Below, one piece after another: positions 52,301-61,136 of a stretch of 64,000 bases of DNA. Under the pieces are notes generated by a model, which was not told the origin of the DNA, made no database searches, and saw only the letters and a program-made list of their open reading frames with translations. Source of the stretch: Lachnospiraceae bacterium. GTDB lineage: Bacteria > Bacillota > Clostridia > Lachnospirales > Lachnospiraceae. The stretch's first letter is position 1; each line of letters opens with the position of its first letter. The stretch is taken from the NCBI GenBank assembly GCA_028693165.1, contig JAQUVX010000015.1, forward strand, positions 31,209-95,208, written 5' to 3'. The translations under genes and the position numbers were made by a program.

Positions 52301-52569
52301 GGTACTACGATGCCATCTTAATGGACATTCGGATGCCCCAGATGGATGGCTTGCAGGCGACAACCACAATCCGCCACATGAGCAAAGGAACCGCAAAAAC
52401 GATTCCGATTATCGCAATGACTGCAAATGCGTTTGATGACGATGTGCAAAAATCGAAAGCAGCAGGCATGGATGCCCACCTTGCAAAGCCCATTGAACCG
52501 AAGCAGCTGTTTCAAACCCTCTATGATTTTCTTTACGGAAGAAGGGATGAAAGCGATGACTCGAATTAA
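49339..52569 (+). CDS. PAS hybrid histidine kinase with two receivers
   Basis: A 1076-residue cytosolic protein: PAS-like units over the first ~520 residues, HisKA (SRMSHEIRTPMNAI near 558-571), HATPase (NILSNAIKFTPEHG near 677, GTGLGLAICKN), then two receivers. The first is at about 800-920 with VLIDWKMPEM, the second at about 940-1060 with AILMDIRMPQM. ATG 49339 is chosen over the ATG at 49330 because GGAGG 49325-49329 is correctly spaced to it. The first receiver has DWKMP in place of the usual DxxMP with hydrophobic residues, a feature shared with the last gene of the operon. Confidence 0.87.
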   Translation: MTDKQVELEKPWNEEECRHELELYRASRLGGVFTVVVDEYFTLLYGNDKYFHMHGYTKESMAARLHNHCVEYVHPEDLPAVMQTINDTLAAGRDYAEWVMRVITGTGVIRYILCSGLFSTADDGRTIMEGVVMDITRQKETEEALRLSEEKFRIATENSDVSFWSYNLLTKEIIQTPASQMRHGYEEIVTDVPDSVIQSGFVRQDSVKAFTELYEHLQQGAKTCSADIWFRTPDKKGWWCEHIDYANVFDKNGRPVCAYAVGKDVTSVKLAEQRYNEELAYSKAIQHRRLLAKARSNMTQNIVESYIAKDYVSVMTEGVSYSVGMEDLAQTAFTEEQQEQVRQMLSRDRVLKAFDQGDTQYSFDYQRKTQDGTIIWVNTTVKSYQNQQTKDIMSFMYTYDINEEKIKDGIIQAVSEIEHDFVAFVDLKNNRYLMYLGNKENGPLPEKSSDDYMTTMTQTNREIVIAEDAERINHDMMPETIKKNLEKKRVYSTVCGIRHTDGGVRQKRIQYAYLDRLSEQVVITRSDVTELFNQQRQQHDMLQTALLAAEQANSAKSDFLSRMSHEIRTPMNAIIGMSTIAAQSIGDDAQVADCISKIGISSRFLLSLINDILDMSRIESGKVLLKNEKIPFEEFLNGINSICYNQAAAKNIDYENIVDASVEDYYMGDAMKLQQVIINILSNAIKFTPEHGKVSISVRQMKKQKNDAVLRFVINDTGCGITEEYLPHLFEPFSQEDSGTTAMYGGTGLGLAICKNLVAMMDGTIAVRSIKGVGSEFTIDVKLGITEETKTRYARKQHYNFAELKALVVDDDVVVCEQAVITLKEIGVKSEWVDSGHKAVARVKEKWANKEYFDLVLIDWKMPEMDGIETAKQIRKIVGPEVTIIIMTAYDWAAIEHEAKLAGVNLLMSKPMFKSSLISAFEKAFCEKQDETEIKQDFNFEGKRVLLVEDHPLNVEVAKKLLERKGFLVEHAENGVQAVEMYAKTPERYYDAILMDIRMPQMDGLQATTTIRHMSKGTAKTIPIIAMTANAFDDDVQKSKAAGMDAHLAKPIEPKQLFQTLYDFLYGRRDESDDSN

Positions 52570-55360
52570 ACGAATCACCACCTGTTTCCTGTCCATAATG
52601 TTGAGCTTCTCTTTGTTTGCTGCCCCTGCGTTTGCAGCAGAGGCGGAAACAAGGAGTGACCAGCGTGTCGTGAAGGTAGCCTATCCGGAACAAAAGTACC
52701 TGACGGAAATCGATGAAAACGGAAGCTACTATGGCTATTCGTTCGACTACTTAAACAAGGTCGCAGAATTTGCAAATTGGAAACTTGAGTACATAACATA
52801 CCCCGGTATGAGCCTGAACGACCAGATTACGAGCGGTTTGAAGGCAATCGAAACAGGCGAAGCAGATTTGCTTGGCACTGTGCTGCGAAGTGAAGCGCTG
52901 GAAGAGATGTTCCTTTATCCGCAGTATAATTATGGAATGGTCTATACCACGCTGGAGGTTTTGGATACCAATCTTGAGATAACGGAAACGAACTTCATGC
53001 AGGTGAGCCCGTTAAAAGTTGCGATTATTGAAACAGCAAAAACCCGCAATGCAGAGCTGGATGAATATGTAAAGGAAACAAAACTGAACTGTGAATATGT
53101 CGTTTGCGACACGACAGAGGAACAGATTGAAGCCCTGAAAAACGGCAGTGCGGATGCCCTGCTCAAGGTGTCGCTGACGTTTCTTCCCGATCTGAAGCAG
53201 ATTGCACAGTTTGCACCCCGGCCCTTTTATTTTGCCGCAGGCAAGGGAAACGAAGCTGTGATCGCGGAGCTGGATGAGGCGATCCGAAAAATTCATATTA
53301 CGGACCCATACTTTGAAAGCAGACTGCGTTCCAAGTATTTTATCAACACCATTGGAGATTTTTCCTTATCAGAGACAGAGCGTGCATATGTAGCCGAAAA
53401 CCCCACGCTTCAGGTATTGCTATTCCCTCAATATGCGCCGTTTTCACTCGTGGACAAAAAGGGCGAGTTATGCGGAATGTCCGTTTCTATCTTAAACGAG
53501 ATCGGCGGAAAGGCCGGCCTTGCGTTTGAATATCATGTGGCAGAAGAAAATAAAACGATCAGTGAACAGACGGCTTGCGGAAAATACGACATCATACTTG
53601 GGCCTCCGCACAGCAATACCTTGGTGGAGGACAGCGGTCTTGTTTTATCGCAGCCCTACCTTGAGGCGAATTTAACGATGTTTCTCAACAAGTCTGCGGA
53701 AAGAAAGCCAAAATCCGAATGGGTTTTGGGACTGGTAAACGACGTGCCAGATCCGGTTGGCGAGGAATACAAAGAAGTCCGCTATTATAATACGACCGAA
53801 GAATGTCTGGATGCAGTGAATCGGGGTGAAGCGGACTATGGATACACCAGCAGATATAGCCTGGACTTCTATACCTCGGGCAACAGTCACAGAAATCTTC
53901 TCTATTTAAACTTATCCGGATACAACCGTGAGGTGGGCTTTTATGTGCCGAATACGGAATCCAGTGAGCTGTTGTCTATCATCAATAAGTATGTGCGAAG
54001 TACATCGCAGAAGGATATCCACGGCCATTTGTCCCTGGCACTGGATCACAAGGATTATGGCGGGCTGAAGGAAATCATGAACAACAACCCGCTGCTCGTA
54101 ATTATTGTGGGAGTTATTTTCTTCTCGCTGATCATGCTGACGATTATGCTGGCGATTTACAGCAACACCAACAAAAAGAGGAACCAGAAATTGCAGTTGG
54201 CCTACACCGCAAAGAGCGATTTCCTCTCCAGAATGAGCCATGACATGCGTACTCCGATGAACGGAATCATCGGCTTAACCGAGCTGACCTTAGATCTGAA
54301 GGGTTTACTGCCGGAGGTTGAAGACAATTTAACCAAGATTGACGAGTCGGCACACTACCTGCTCAGCCTGATCAACGACACGCTGGACATGAACAAAATC
54401 GAAAGCAACAAAATTGTGCTGAACCGCGAAGCCACCAACATTGACACCTTTTTCAATCAGATGATCGGGGTTGTCCAGGTGAGTGCCGAGCAGAAGAAGG
54501 TAAACCTGATTGCTGTCTCAAAGACACCGGCACTTCCCATGGTGTACTTAGACAAAGTGCGCGTACAGCAGATCTTTTTCAATCTCGTTTCCAACGCCAT
54601 TAAATTTACGCCCGAAAACGGCACCGTGGAAGCCCGGAACGAATGCACGTGTCTTGGCGAAACGCAGGTCAAAACAAAGCTGGTTGTCAAGGATAACGGC
54701 ATCGGTATCGATGCGGATTTCCTGCCAAGAATTTTTGAACCGTTTGAGCAGGAAAACAACTCGACAACCACCAACTACGCAGGAACCGGTCTGGGACTTG
54801 CCATCGTGAAAAATCTTGTCGAGATGATGGGCGGAACCATTTCGGTTGTGAGTGAAAAAGGAGTCGGTTCCGAATTTACGGTGGAGCTTGTGTTTGATGT
54901 GGCTGGAGAACAGCCGGAGCCTGAGATGAAGGCAGAAAGATTCGAGATCAGCTTAACCGGGAAACGTGTGCTTCTCTGTGAAGATCATCCGCTCAACACG
55001 CAGATTGCAACCAGACTGCTGCAAAAGAAGGGGATGCTGGTGGAACATGCGGAAAACGGTCAGAGCGCAGTAGAGCTGTTTGGACAGGCAGAACCCGGCT
55101 ATTACGATGTTATCCTGATGGATATTCGGATGCCGGTTATGGATGGAATCACGGCGGCAAAAACGATTCGGGCCCTTGACCGCACGGATGCAAAAAGCAT
55201 ACCGATTATTGCAATGACTGCAAATGCCTTTGACGAGGATGTGAAGAAAAGTCTGGATGCCGGCATGAATGCGCATCTGGCAAAGCCCATCGAACCAGCC
55301 GGGCTGTTTCAGACCATCTGCGATTTGATTGGCACAGTGGACGCAGATACCGAAAACTAA
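52556..55360 (+). CDS. BvgS-like kinase: two SBP3 domains, TM, HK, REC
   Basis: A 934-residue membrane sensor. It has a signal peptide (FLSIMLSFSLFAAPAFAAEA), two tandem family-3 solute-binding domains (about 35-265 and 275-500) outside the cell, one membrane helix (about 511-534, LLVIIVGVIFFSLIML), HisKA (SRMSHDMRTPMN near 558), HATPase (NLVSNAIKFTPENG) and a receiver (LCEDHPLNTQ near 805, ILMDIRMPVM). ATG 52556 is chosen because GAAGGG precedes it and it opens the signal peptide; it overlaps the previous gene by 14 bases. Ligand is probably an amino acid or other small polar solute. Confidence 0.88.
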   Translation: MTRIKRITTCFLSIMLSFSLFAAPAFAAEAETRSDQRVVKVAYPEQKYLTEIDENGSYYGYSFDYLNKVAEFANWKLEYITYPGMSLNDQITSGLKAIETGEADLLGTVLRSEALEEMFLYPQYNYGMVYTTLEVLDTNLEITETNFMQVSPLKVAIIETAKTRNAELDEYVKETKLNCEYVVCDTTEEQIEALKNGSADALLKVSLTFLPDLKQIAQFAPRPFYFAAGKGNEAVIAELDEAIRKIHITDPYFESRLRSKYFINTIGDFSLSETERAYVAENPTLQVLLFPQYAPFSLVDKKGELCGMSVSILNEIGGKAGLAFEYHVAEENKTISEQTACGKYDIILGPPHSNTLVEDSGLVLSQPYLEANLTMFLNKSAERKPKSEWVLGLVNDVPDPVGEEYKEVRYYNTTEECLDAVNRGEADYGYTSRYSLDFYTSGNSHRNLLYLNLSGYNREVGFYVPNTESSELLSIINKYVRSTSQKDIHGHLSLALDHKDYGGLKEIMNNNPLLVIIVGVIFFSLIMLTIMLAIYSNTNKKRNQKLQLAYTAKSDFLSRMSHDMRTPMNGIIGLTELTLDLKGLLPEVEDNLTKIDESAHYLLSLINDTLDMNKIESNKIVLNREATNIDTFFNQMIGVVQVSAEQKKVNLIAVSKTPALPMVYLDKVRVQQIFFNLVSNAIKFTPENGTVEARNECTCLGETQVKTKLVVKDNGIGIDADFLPRIFEPFEQENNSTTTNYAGTGLGLAIVKNLVEMMGGTISVVSEKGVGSEFTVELVFDVAGEQPEPEMKAERFEISLTGKRVLLCEDHPLNTQIATRLLQKKGMLVEHAENGQSAVELFGQAEPGYYDVILMDIRMPVMDGITAAKTIRALDRTDAKSIPIIAMTANAFDEDVKKSLDAGMNAHLAKPIEPAGLFQTICDLIGTVDADTEN

Positions 55361-55387
55361 AGCAATGCAATGTGGAGGAAGCAAAAC

Positions 55388-58300
55388 ATGAATATTTGGA
55401 AGAGAATCACCGGATCGGTACTGGCCTTTACCCTGCTCGCCTCGGCGGCCATTCCCGCCCTGGCAGCGGAGGAATCAAAAACCGTCCGGGTGGCCGTGAT
55501 GAACTACCCCAATTTTATCGAGCGTGAGGAAGACGGAACGGTCAGCGGTTACGCAGCCGAATATTTAGGTGACATTGCAGATTACACCGGCTGGAGCTAT
55601 GAATATGTGGATATGCCGTTTGGCGAAGCACTTGAAAAGCTGCATGCCGGTCAGGTGGACATCGTCGCGGCGACGCAGAAGGCGCCGGGGCGGGAAGAGC
55701 TGTACGATTTTTCCGAAAGCTCTATGGGCGAGAACGGCGCACTTCTCTGCGTGCTCGCAGATGATACGCGGTATGCGTATCAGGATTTCGCCAGCTTTGA
55801 AGGTCTGCGTGTCGGAGGAATCACAGGCTCTGCCTACGTTGAGCTGTGCGAAAGCTATATGGCGGAGCAGAAGATCGACGGCACGATGACGGAATTTAAA
55901 ACCAATGAGGAAGCGCGGGCGGCACTCGATGCCGGGCAGGTGGATGCGCTGATCATGGGGACAATCCGGTATACAAACGATTACAAGGTGATTGCCCGCC
56001 TGACCCCGACGCAGATGTATTTTGCCTGCAATCCCAACGATCCGGAGATCAAGGCCGGCATCGATGCGGCTCAAACATATATCCATGCAAACAACCGCTA
56101 TTATGAAATGGCGCTGGATGAGAAATATTTCAGCGATATTCAGGATTCCCAGGTGTTCAGCAAGGCGGAGCAGGCCTATATTGCGTCGCTGAAAGCGATC
56201 AATCTGGGGTATGTCTCGAACCAGGACCCGGTATCCTACACGGATGCCGATACCGGAGAATTTGCCGGAATGACCCGTCAAATCATGGACAGAATTTCTG
56301 AGATCAGCGGACTTCAGTTTCACTATATCCCACTTCCTGCCGGAAAGATCAATTATGACTATTTAAGACAGCATCAAATCGGGCTGGTTTCCAGCGTGGA
56401 GTATACCAGCATCAACCGTAAAGCAAAAGGCCTGCAGTTGTCCGACCCGTATCTCAGCGCTCAAAAGGTTTTTGTGGGCCGAAGCAATTTTACGTTTGAC
56501 AAAAACGCATCGCATGTGGTTGCGATGGCGACCGGATCGGAGAATATAGAAGCCTTTTTGCAGACGAAATATCCCAATTTCCGAATCCTTGTTTACGACA
56601 CCATCGAGGACAGCTTCCGTGCGGTGGTGAAGGGGGAAGCGGATCTTCTGATGCAGAATCAGTATGTGGTGACGAACCTTCTCTCAAAGCCGCAGTATGA
56701 TACCTTGTCCGCTTACCCGGTGGAGGGACTGAGTGACCAGCTGTGCCTGAGTGCGCTTTCGCTTATTGATGTCGAGGGGCAGCCGGAGGGCTTTCTTGCC
56801 GATCCATGCCTGATCTCCATTCTCAATAAGAGCATTGCTCAGATCAGCGGCGATGAGGCATCGCAGATCGTTGCCAAATTTACAACCGGAAAACCGTACC
56901 GCCTCACCTTGCAGGACACCCTGTATAAATACCGCGTTCCGTTTGCCGTGATTGCATTTCTGATGCTTGTCTGTATTGGCATGTTCATTCTCATTCTGAT
57001 GATCCGGCAGAGAAACATGAAAAAGATGGAGCTTAAAAACCAGCTTCTTTCCGAGGCGGCGCTTCGGGCGGATCACGCAAACAAAGCAAAATCGGAATTT
57101 CTTGCCCGCATGAGCCACGAAATCCGCACGCCCATGAATGCCATCGTTGGACTGACCGAAATCGCCAGACATCATTCGGGTGAAAAAGAAAAGATGGAGG
57201 ATTGTCTCTCAAAGATCGATTCCTCCGCAAAAATATTGCTTGGGATTATCAATGATGTGCTGGATATGTCCGCGATCGAGAGCGAAAAGCTGAAAATTGC
57301 ACACAATCCGTTCGACTTGAAGGCACTGATTTCCGCGATCTCCACCCTGTACTACACCCAGTGCAAAAACAAAAACATCACATTTGAAGTGAAGCTGACG
57401 GACGTGACGGAAGAGCGGCTGATCGGCGACGCACTCCGGGTAAACCAGATTCTGCTTAACCTGCTCTCCAATGCGTACAAGTTCACACCGGAGGGCGGAA
57501 CGATCACGGTCATGGTATTGCAGGAAAAGCGCGCCGGGAAAAAGGTGTATTTCCGTTTTTCGGTCAGCGATAATGGCTGCGGTATTTCCGAGGAGATGCA
57601 GACGCGGATTTTCAACCCGTTTGAGCAGGAAAGTGCGACGACGGCGCTCTCGCACGGCGGAAGCGGGCTGGGACTGTCGATCACGAAAAACCTGGTGCAG
57701 ATGATGCAGGGCGCGATCAAGGTGGAAAGCAAAAAGGATGTTGGCACGACGTTTACCGTGGAGCTTCCGTTTGACGTGGATACCGCCGCAGCGCAGCAGG
57801 ATGGCGCAAAACTGAAGGACATTCGGGCGCTGGTTGTTGACGATGACAGCAACACGCTGGAATACACCTCCATTGTACTTGACCGGATCGGTGTACAATA
57901 TGAAACCGCTACGGACGGAGAGAGCGCGATTCAGTTGCTGAGTGATCAGCACAGGCGAGGCAGCGGTTATGATATCTGCTTTGTGGACTGGAAGATGCCA
58001 GGCAAGAATGGCGTTGAGGTAACCAGAAAAATCCGTGAGCTGTATGACCAGGACACCATTATCATCATCGTATCCGCTTACGATTTATCAGAGGTAGAAG
58101 AGGAAGCGAAGGCGGCCGGCGCGAATATGTTTATTTCCAAGCCGCTGTTCCAGTCTGCCGTTTACAATGTGCTGATGACACTGAGCGGCGGAAAATATAC
58201 GAAGCTCACAGCAGACCAGTCCGCGTATGACTTTACGGGAAAACGGATTCTGCTTGCAGAAGACAACGAATTAAACCGCGAAATCGCAACGGATCTGCTT

Positions 58301-58624
58301 GAAATGGTAAATCTGAAGGTGGACTGCGCGGAAAACGGCAAAGAAGCGCTCGATATGTTCAACGCTTCCGCCGCAGGTACCTACGATGCAATTCTGATGG
58401 ATGTACAGATGCCGATCATGGATGGATATGAAGCAACCAGGGAAATCCGCAAGTCGGGGCACCCCCAGGCCAAATCCATTTCCATCTATGCTATGACAGC
58501 CAATGCTTTTTCGGAGGACGTGTCGGCGGCCTTCTCCGCCGGGATGAGCGGGCATATTGCGAAACCGATTGATACGGCGGTTTTGTATAGTACGCTTGAT
58601 AAATGTTTTGGTGAGGGGGCGTGA
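55388..58624 (+). CDS. BvgS-like kinase: two SBP3 domains, TM, HK, two RECs
   Basis: A 1078-residue paralogue of the preceding protein with an extra receiver. It has a signal peptide ending ASAAIPALAAEE, two solute-binding domains (about 32-265 and 275-505), a membrane helix (about 517-538), HisKA (ARMSHEIRTPMN near 570), HATPase (NLLSNAYKFTPEGG near 691, GSGLGLSITKN), receiver 1 (about 810-930, FVDWKMPGK) and receiver 2 (about 950-1070, ILMDVQMPIM). ATG 55388 follows GGAGGAAG. It is the last gene; a strong terminator follows. There is no HPt domain, unlike BvgS itself. Confidence 0.88.
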   Translation: MNIWKRITGSVLAFTLLASAAIPALAAEESKTVRVAVMNYPNFIEREEDGTVSGYAAEYLGDIADYTGWSYEYVDMPFGEALEKLHAGQVDIVAATQKAPGREELYDFSESSMGENGALLCVLADDTRYAYQDFASFEGLRVGGITGSAYVELCESYMAEQKIDGTMTEFKTNEEARAALDAGQVDALIMGTIRYTNDYKVIARLTPTQMYFACNPNDPEIKAGIDAAQTYIHANNRYYEMALDEKYFSDIQDSQVFSKAEQAYIASLKAINLGYVSNQDPVSYTDADTGEFAGMTRQIMDRISEISGLQFHYIPLPAGKINYDYLRQHQIGLVSSVEYTSINRKAKGLQLSDPYLSAQKVFVGRSNFTFDKNASHVVAMATGSENIEAFLQTKYPNFRILVYDTIEDSFRAVVKGEADLLMQNQYVVTNLLSKPQYDTLSAYPVEGLSDQLCLSALSLIDVEGQPEGFLADPCLISILNKSIAQISGDEASQIVAKFTTGKPYRLTLQDTLYKYRVPFAVIAFLMLVCIGMFILILMIRQRNMKKMELKNQLLSEAALRADHANKAKSEFLARMSHEIRTPMNAIVGLTEIARHHSGEKEKMEDCLSKIDSSAKILLGIINDVLDMSAIESEKLKIAHNPFDLKALISAISTLYYTQCKNKNITFEVKLTDVTEERLIGDALRVNQILLNLLSNAYKFTPEGGTITVMVLQEKRAGKKVYFRFSVSDNGCGISEEMQTRIFNPFEQESATTALSHGGSGLGLSITKNLVQMMQGAIKVESKKDVGTTFTVELPFDVDTAAAQQDGAKLKDIRALVVDDDSNTLEYTSIVLDRIGVQYETATDGESAIQLLSDQHRRGSGYDICFVDWKMPGKNGVEVTRKIRELYDQDTIIIIVSAYDLSEVEEEAKAAGANMFISKPLFQSAVYNVLMTLSGGKYTKLTADQSAYDFTGKRILLAEDNELNREIATDLLEMVNLKVDCAENGKEALDMFNASAAGTYDAILMDVQMPIMDGYEATREIRKSGHPQAKSISIYAMTANAFSEDVSAAFSAGMSGHIAKPIDTAVLYSTLDKCFGEGA

Positions 58625-58650
58625 TGGCTGGTTCCGGCTCAGAAAAAATT

Positions 58651-58700
58651 ATAATAAAAATCGCACACAATTCTTTCGCTTTGTGTGCGATTTTTATTAT
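58651..58700. terminator. Strong bidirectional terminator
   Basis: The 20-base arms 58651-58670 and 58681-58700 pair perfectly (core AAAAATCGCACACAA) with a ten-base loop and give a T run in both directions. It closes the sensor operon and the convergent DUF401 operon. Confidence 0.9.
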
Positions 58701-58702
58701 TT

Positions 58703-59926
58703 TCACATCAACCAAGCCAACCCATTCAACCCTATAGCATACCCAACCACAATCACCATAAAGCAGGCAATCACCGGTATGGTTCGCCGGATCAGTGTAC
58801 CGATAGACACCTTAAAATATTCGGTCGCAACAAACAGACAGATATGGGTCGGGGAGACCTGCATGGCCGCATACGCCGTACACATCAGAGCAATGACCAG
58901 CGGGAGACCCGCGCCGGGAACTGCCGCCATCGCCATCGGCATACACAGTGCGATGATGGCATTGGAACCGCTGATGACCGTCCCCACAAAGAAGATCAGG
59001 ATGAACACGAAGAATGCAGGAATCGGCAGGGTTGAGAACACCTCCGGCAGACTGTGAATCACCCCCGTGGAGGTGACAATATCCTTGAAGATCATAATCA
59101 AAAATGTATTATAAATAATGGCAGGTTCAAAAGCCGTATGAAACATGGGAAGAATTTCTTTGAAGGAAAATCGATCCACAATGAAATTCACCACAATCAC
59201 AATGGGTGTGACGATGTAAACCGGCATATCCAGAACGATGATCAATGCCACGACCATGGTAATGGACCACAGGCTTCTGAAAAACTTCTTGATTTCGGCT
59301 CGTCGGCCATGTTTGGAAAGCTGCGCGCCCTGCTCTGTCTCCTTCGGGATTTTCCGCAGATAAAACACATAGCCCAGTAAAAACAGCGCCGCTACCATCG
59401 GCAGCATGGCGAGGACAAACGAAGAGATGCTCACGCCGCTCAAGGTGATTCCAATCAAAATAGCACTGAAGGTCGGCACAAAGCTTTCCGGTATATGGCG
59501 GAAAAAGCTGGTGACAAATGCCTTATCCTCGGCGCTTAAATAATTCCCACAGGCGCTGTCTACCATGGCGGCGCAGATATTCATGGCACCGGCAGACGGC
59601 AAAAGCCCGATGACCGCAGGGGTCAGGGAAGCGTTGATGCGCCGGTTGTTGAAAATCCCGTCCAGCGATTCCCGCGCACCCTGCAGGCGCTTCCTCTTTT
59701 CCAGCATCCGCTGAAGAAAGGTGACCACATAAAAACTCAGAGCTACGGAAAGCGTACTCCAGTGGGTAACAGATTTCACCGTCAGCAGTGCGGCGTCACG
59801 CATAGAAATCCCATAAATAAGGACCGCAGCCACGATACCGCTGAGAATCGCAGCCGCCAGCGGCTTTTTAAACCATAAGATGACAATGATAACCAAAAAT
59901 ACAAGACAAAGCTTAATCAAATCCAC
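58703..59926 (-). CDS. DUF401-family membrane permease
   Basis: A 407-residue membrane protein with about 10-11 helices. Polar motifs SAGAMNICAAMVDSACG, GSNAIIALCMPMAMAA and AAMQVSPTHICLFVATEY in the hairpin regions match the DUF401/ion-transporter superfamily. It is the last of four reverse-strand genes with an amidohydrolase and a C-S lyase, so import of the substrate or export of a product of that pathway is likely. Substrate unknown. Confidence 0.83.
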   Translation of the reverse strand: MDLIKLCLVFLVIIVILWFKKPLAAAILSGIVAAVLIYGISMRDAALLTVKSVTHWSTLSVALSFYVVTFLQRMLEKRKRLQGARESLDGIFNNRRINASLTPAVIGLLPSAGAMNICAAMVDSACGNYLSAEDKAFVTSFFRHIPESFVPTFSAILIGITLSGVSISSFVLAMLPMVAALFLLGYVFYLRKIPKETEQGAQLSKHGRRAEIKKFFRSLWSITMVVALIIVLDMPVYIVTPIVIVVNFIVDRFSFKEILPMFHTAFEPAIIYNTFLIMIFKDIVTSTGVIHSLPEVFSTLPIPAFFVFILIFFVGTVISGSNAIIALCMPMAMAAVPGAGLPLVIALMCTAYAAMQVSPTHICLFVATEYFKVSIGTLIRRTIPVIACFMVIVVGYAIGLNGLAWLM

Positions 59927-59948
59927 AAACGGCTCCTCCCTTATTATT

Positions 59949-61118
59949 TTATTCCGTAAACGCCTGTTTCAGGCGGTTCAAGCCTTCCTCGACCAGATGC
60001 CTTGGCGCTGCAATGTTCATCCGCATGCAGAGATCACCGCTGTCAATGCAGGTTCTGCCATTGTTTAAGATCACGCCCGCCCGGTTCACGCAGCGGTCGA
60101 CGATTTCGTCCATGCTGTATCCGGTATCCCGAAAATCCAACCAGATCAGATACGTTCCCTCCGGGCGCGCCATCCGAACCTGTGGCAGATGTTCTTTGAG
60201 AAAGGCTTCTGTAAATGCCGCATTGTCCGCGAGATATCCGTTGAGGAGATCGACCCACGGGCCGCCCTCCTGGTAAGCCGAAATCAGGGCTTCCATCGAA
60301 AGTGCATTGCAATTATTGTAATGGGTTGCATCCCCATAATCCTGAAATTGTTTCGCAAGCCCTTCGTCAAAGATCACCGCGTAGGAAATCACAAGTCCTG
60401 CCAGATTAAATGTTTTCGTCGGCGCATAAAGCGAGATCACCCGGTTTCTCCAGCTTCCCGCCACCGTATGAAGCGGCGTGTGTTTCCGGCCATAGGCAAA
60501 ATCCGCCCAGATCTCATCCGCAACGATGGTAACGTTATATTTCTCACAGAGCTTCACGTAGCGGATGATTTCATCCGTTTCCCATACCCGCCCCACCGGG
60601 TTGCTGGGCGAACAGAACAGTGCCACCTTGACAGGGTGCTTCCGCAGCTTTTCTTCCATGTCCTCAAAATCAATCTCATAGCGGTTTCCATCGAAATGCA
60701 GAGGATTGGCGACCAAAAGCCGCTCATGCTGCGTGATGATTTCTTTGAACTTTGCGTAGCCCGGAGTCTGCACCAGAACCCCATCCCCCTTATCGGTCAG
60801 CACCTCAAGCGCCGTGGCGATAGAGCCAAGCACGGAATGCTGATAAAGGATGTGCTCCGGCTTGAGGGTGTCAACTCCGAAACGGTCTCTATGCCACTGG
60901 ATAATCGCGTCATAAAAGCGCTGTTCCGGCCGGAAATATCCGAATACCGGATGCTTTAACCGCTCCTCAATCCCCTGAATCACAAAATCCGGTGTTTCAA
61001 AATCCATATCGGCAATCCACATCGGCAGCACCTGCGGGCAGGTACTGGGCGGGCAGCAATCCCACTTGATGCAGCCCGTCCCCTTTCTATTGAAAGACTT
61101 ATTAAAATCGTAGCTCAT
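59949..61118 (-). CDS. PatB/MalY-type PLP-dependent C-S lyase
   Basis: A 389-residue fold-type I PLP enzyme. It opens DFNKSFNRKGTGCIKWD, with CSPSNPVGRVW, NVTIVADEIWADFAYG and the PLP lysine in APTKTFNLAGL. PatB/MalY enzymes split cystathionine or S-substituted cysteines into thiol, pyruvate and ammonia. AGGAGG precedes ATG 61118. In an operon with an M20 deacylase it would act second, on the freed cysteine conjugate. Simple aminotransferase activity is the alternative. Confidence 0.88.
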   Translation of the reverse strand: MSYDFNKSFNRKGTGCIKWDCCPPSTCPQVLPMWIADMDFETPDFVIQGIEERLKHPVFGYFRPEQRFYDAIIQWHRDRFGVDTLKPEHILYQHSVLGSIATALEVLTDKGDGVLVQTPGYAKFKEIITQHERLLVANPLHFDGNRYEIDFEDMEEKLRKHPVKVALFCSPSNPVGRVWETDEIIRYVKLCEKYNVTIVADEIWADFAYGRKHTPLHTVAGSWRNRVISLYAPTKTFNLAGLVISYAVIFDEGLAKQFQDYGDATHYNNCNALSMEALISAYQEGGPWVDLLNGYLADNAAFTEAFLKEHLPQVRMARPEGTYLIWLDFRDTGYSMDEIVDRCVNRAGVILNNGRTCIDSGDLCMRMNIAAPRHLVEEGLNRLKQAFTE

Positions 61119-61136
61119 GTTTCTTCCTCCTGTGTT

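Noticed and set aside
43292-58624. The sensor operon as part of a prophage or element linked to the sheath gene
   Set aside because: No integrase, att repeat or phage gene other than the single sheath gene lies near, and the genes share composition with their chromosomal neighbours as far as can be judged by eye.
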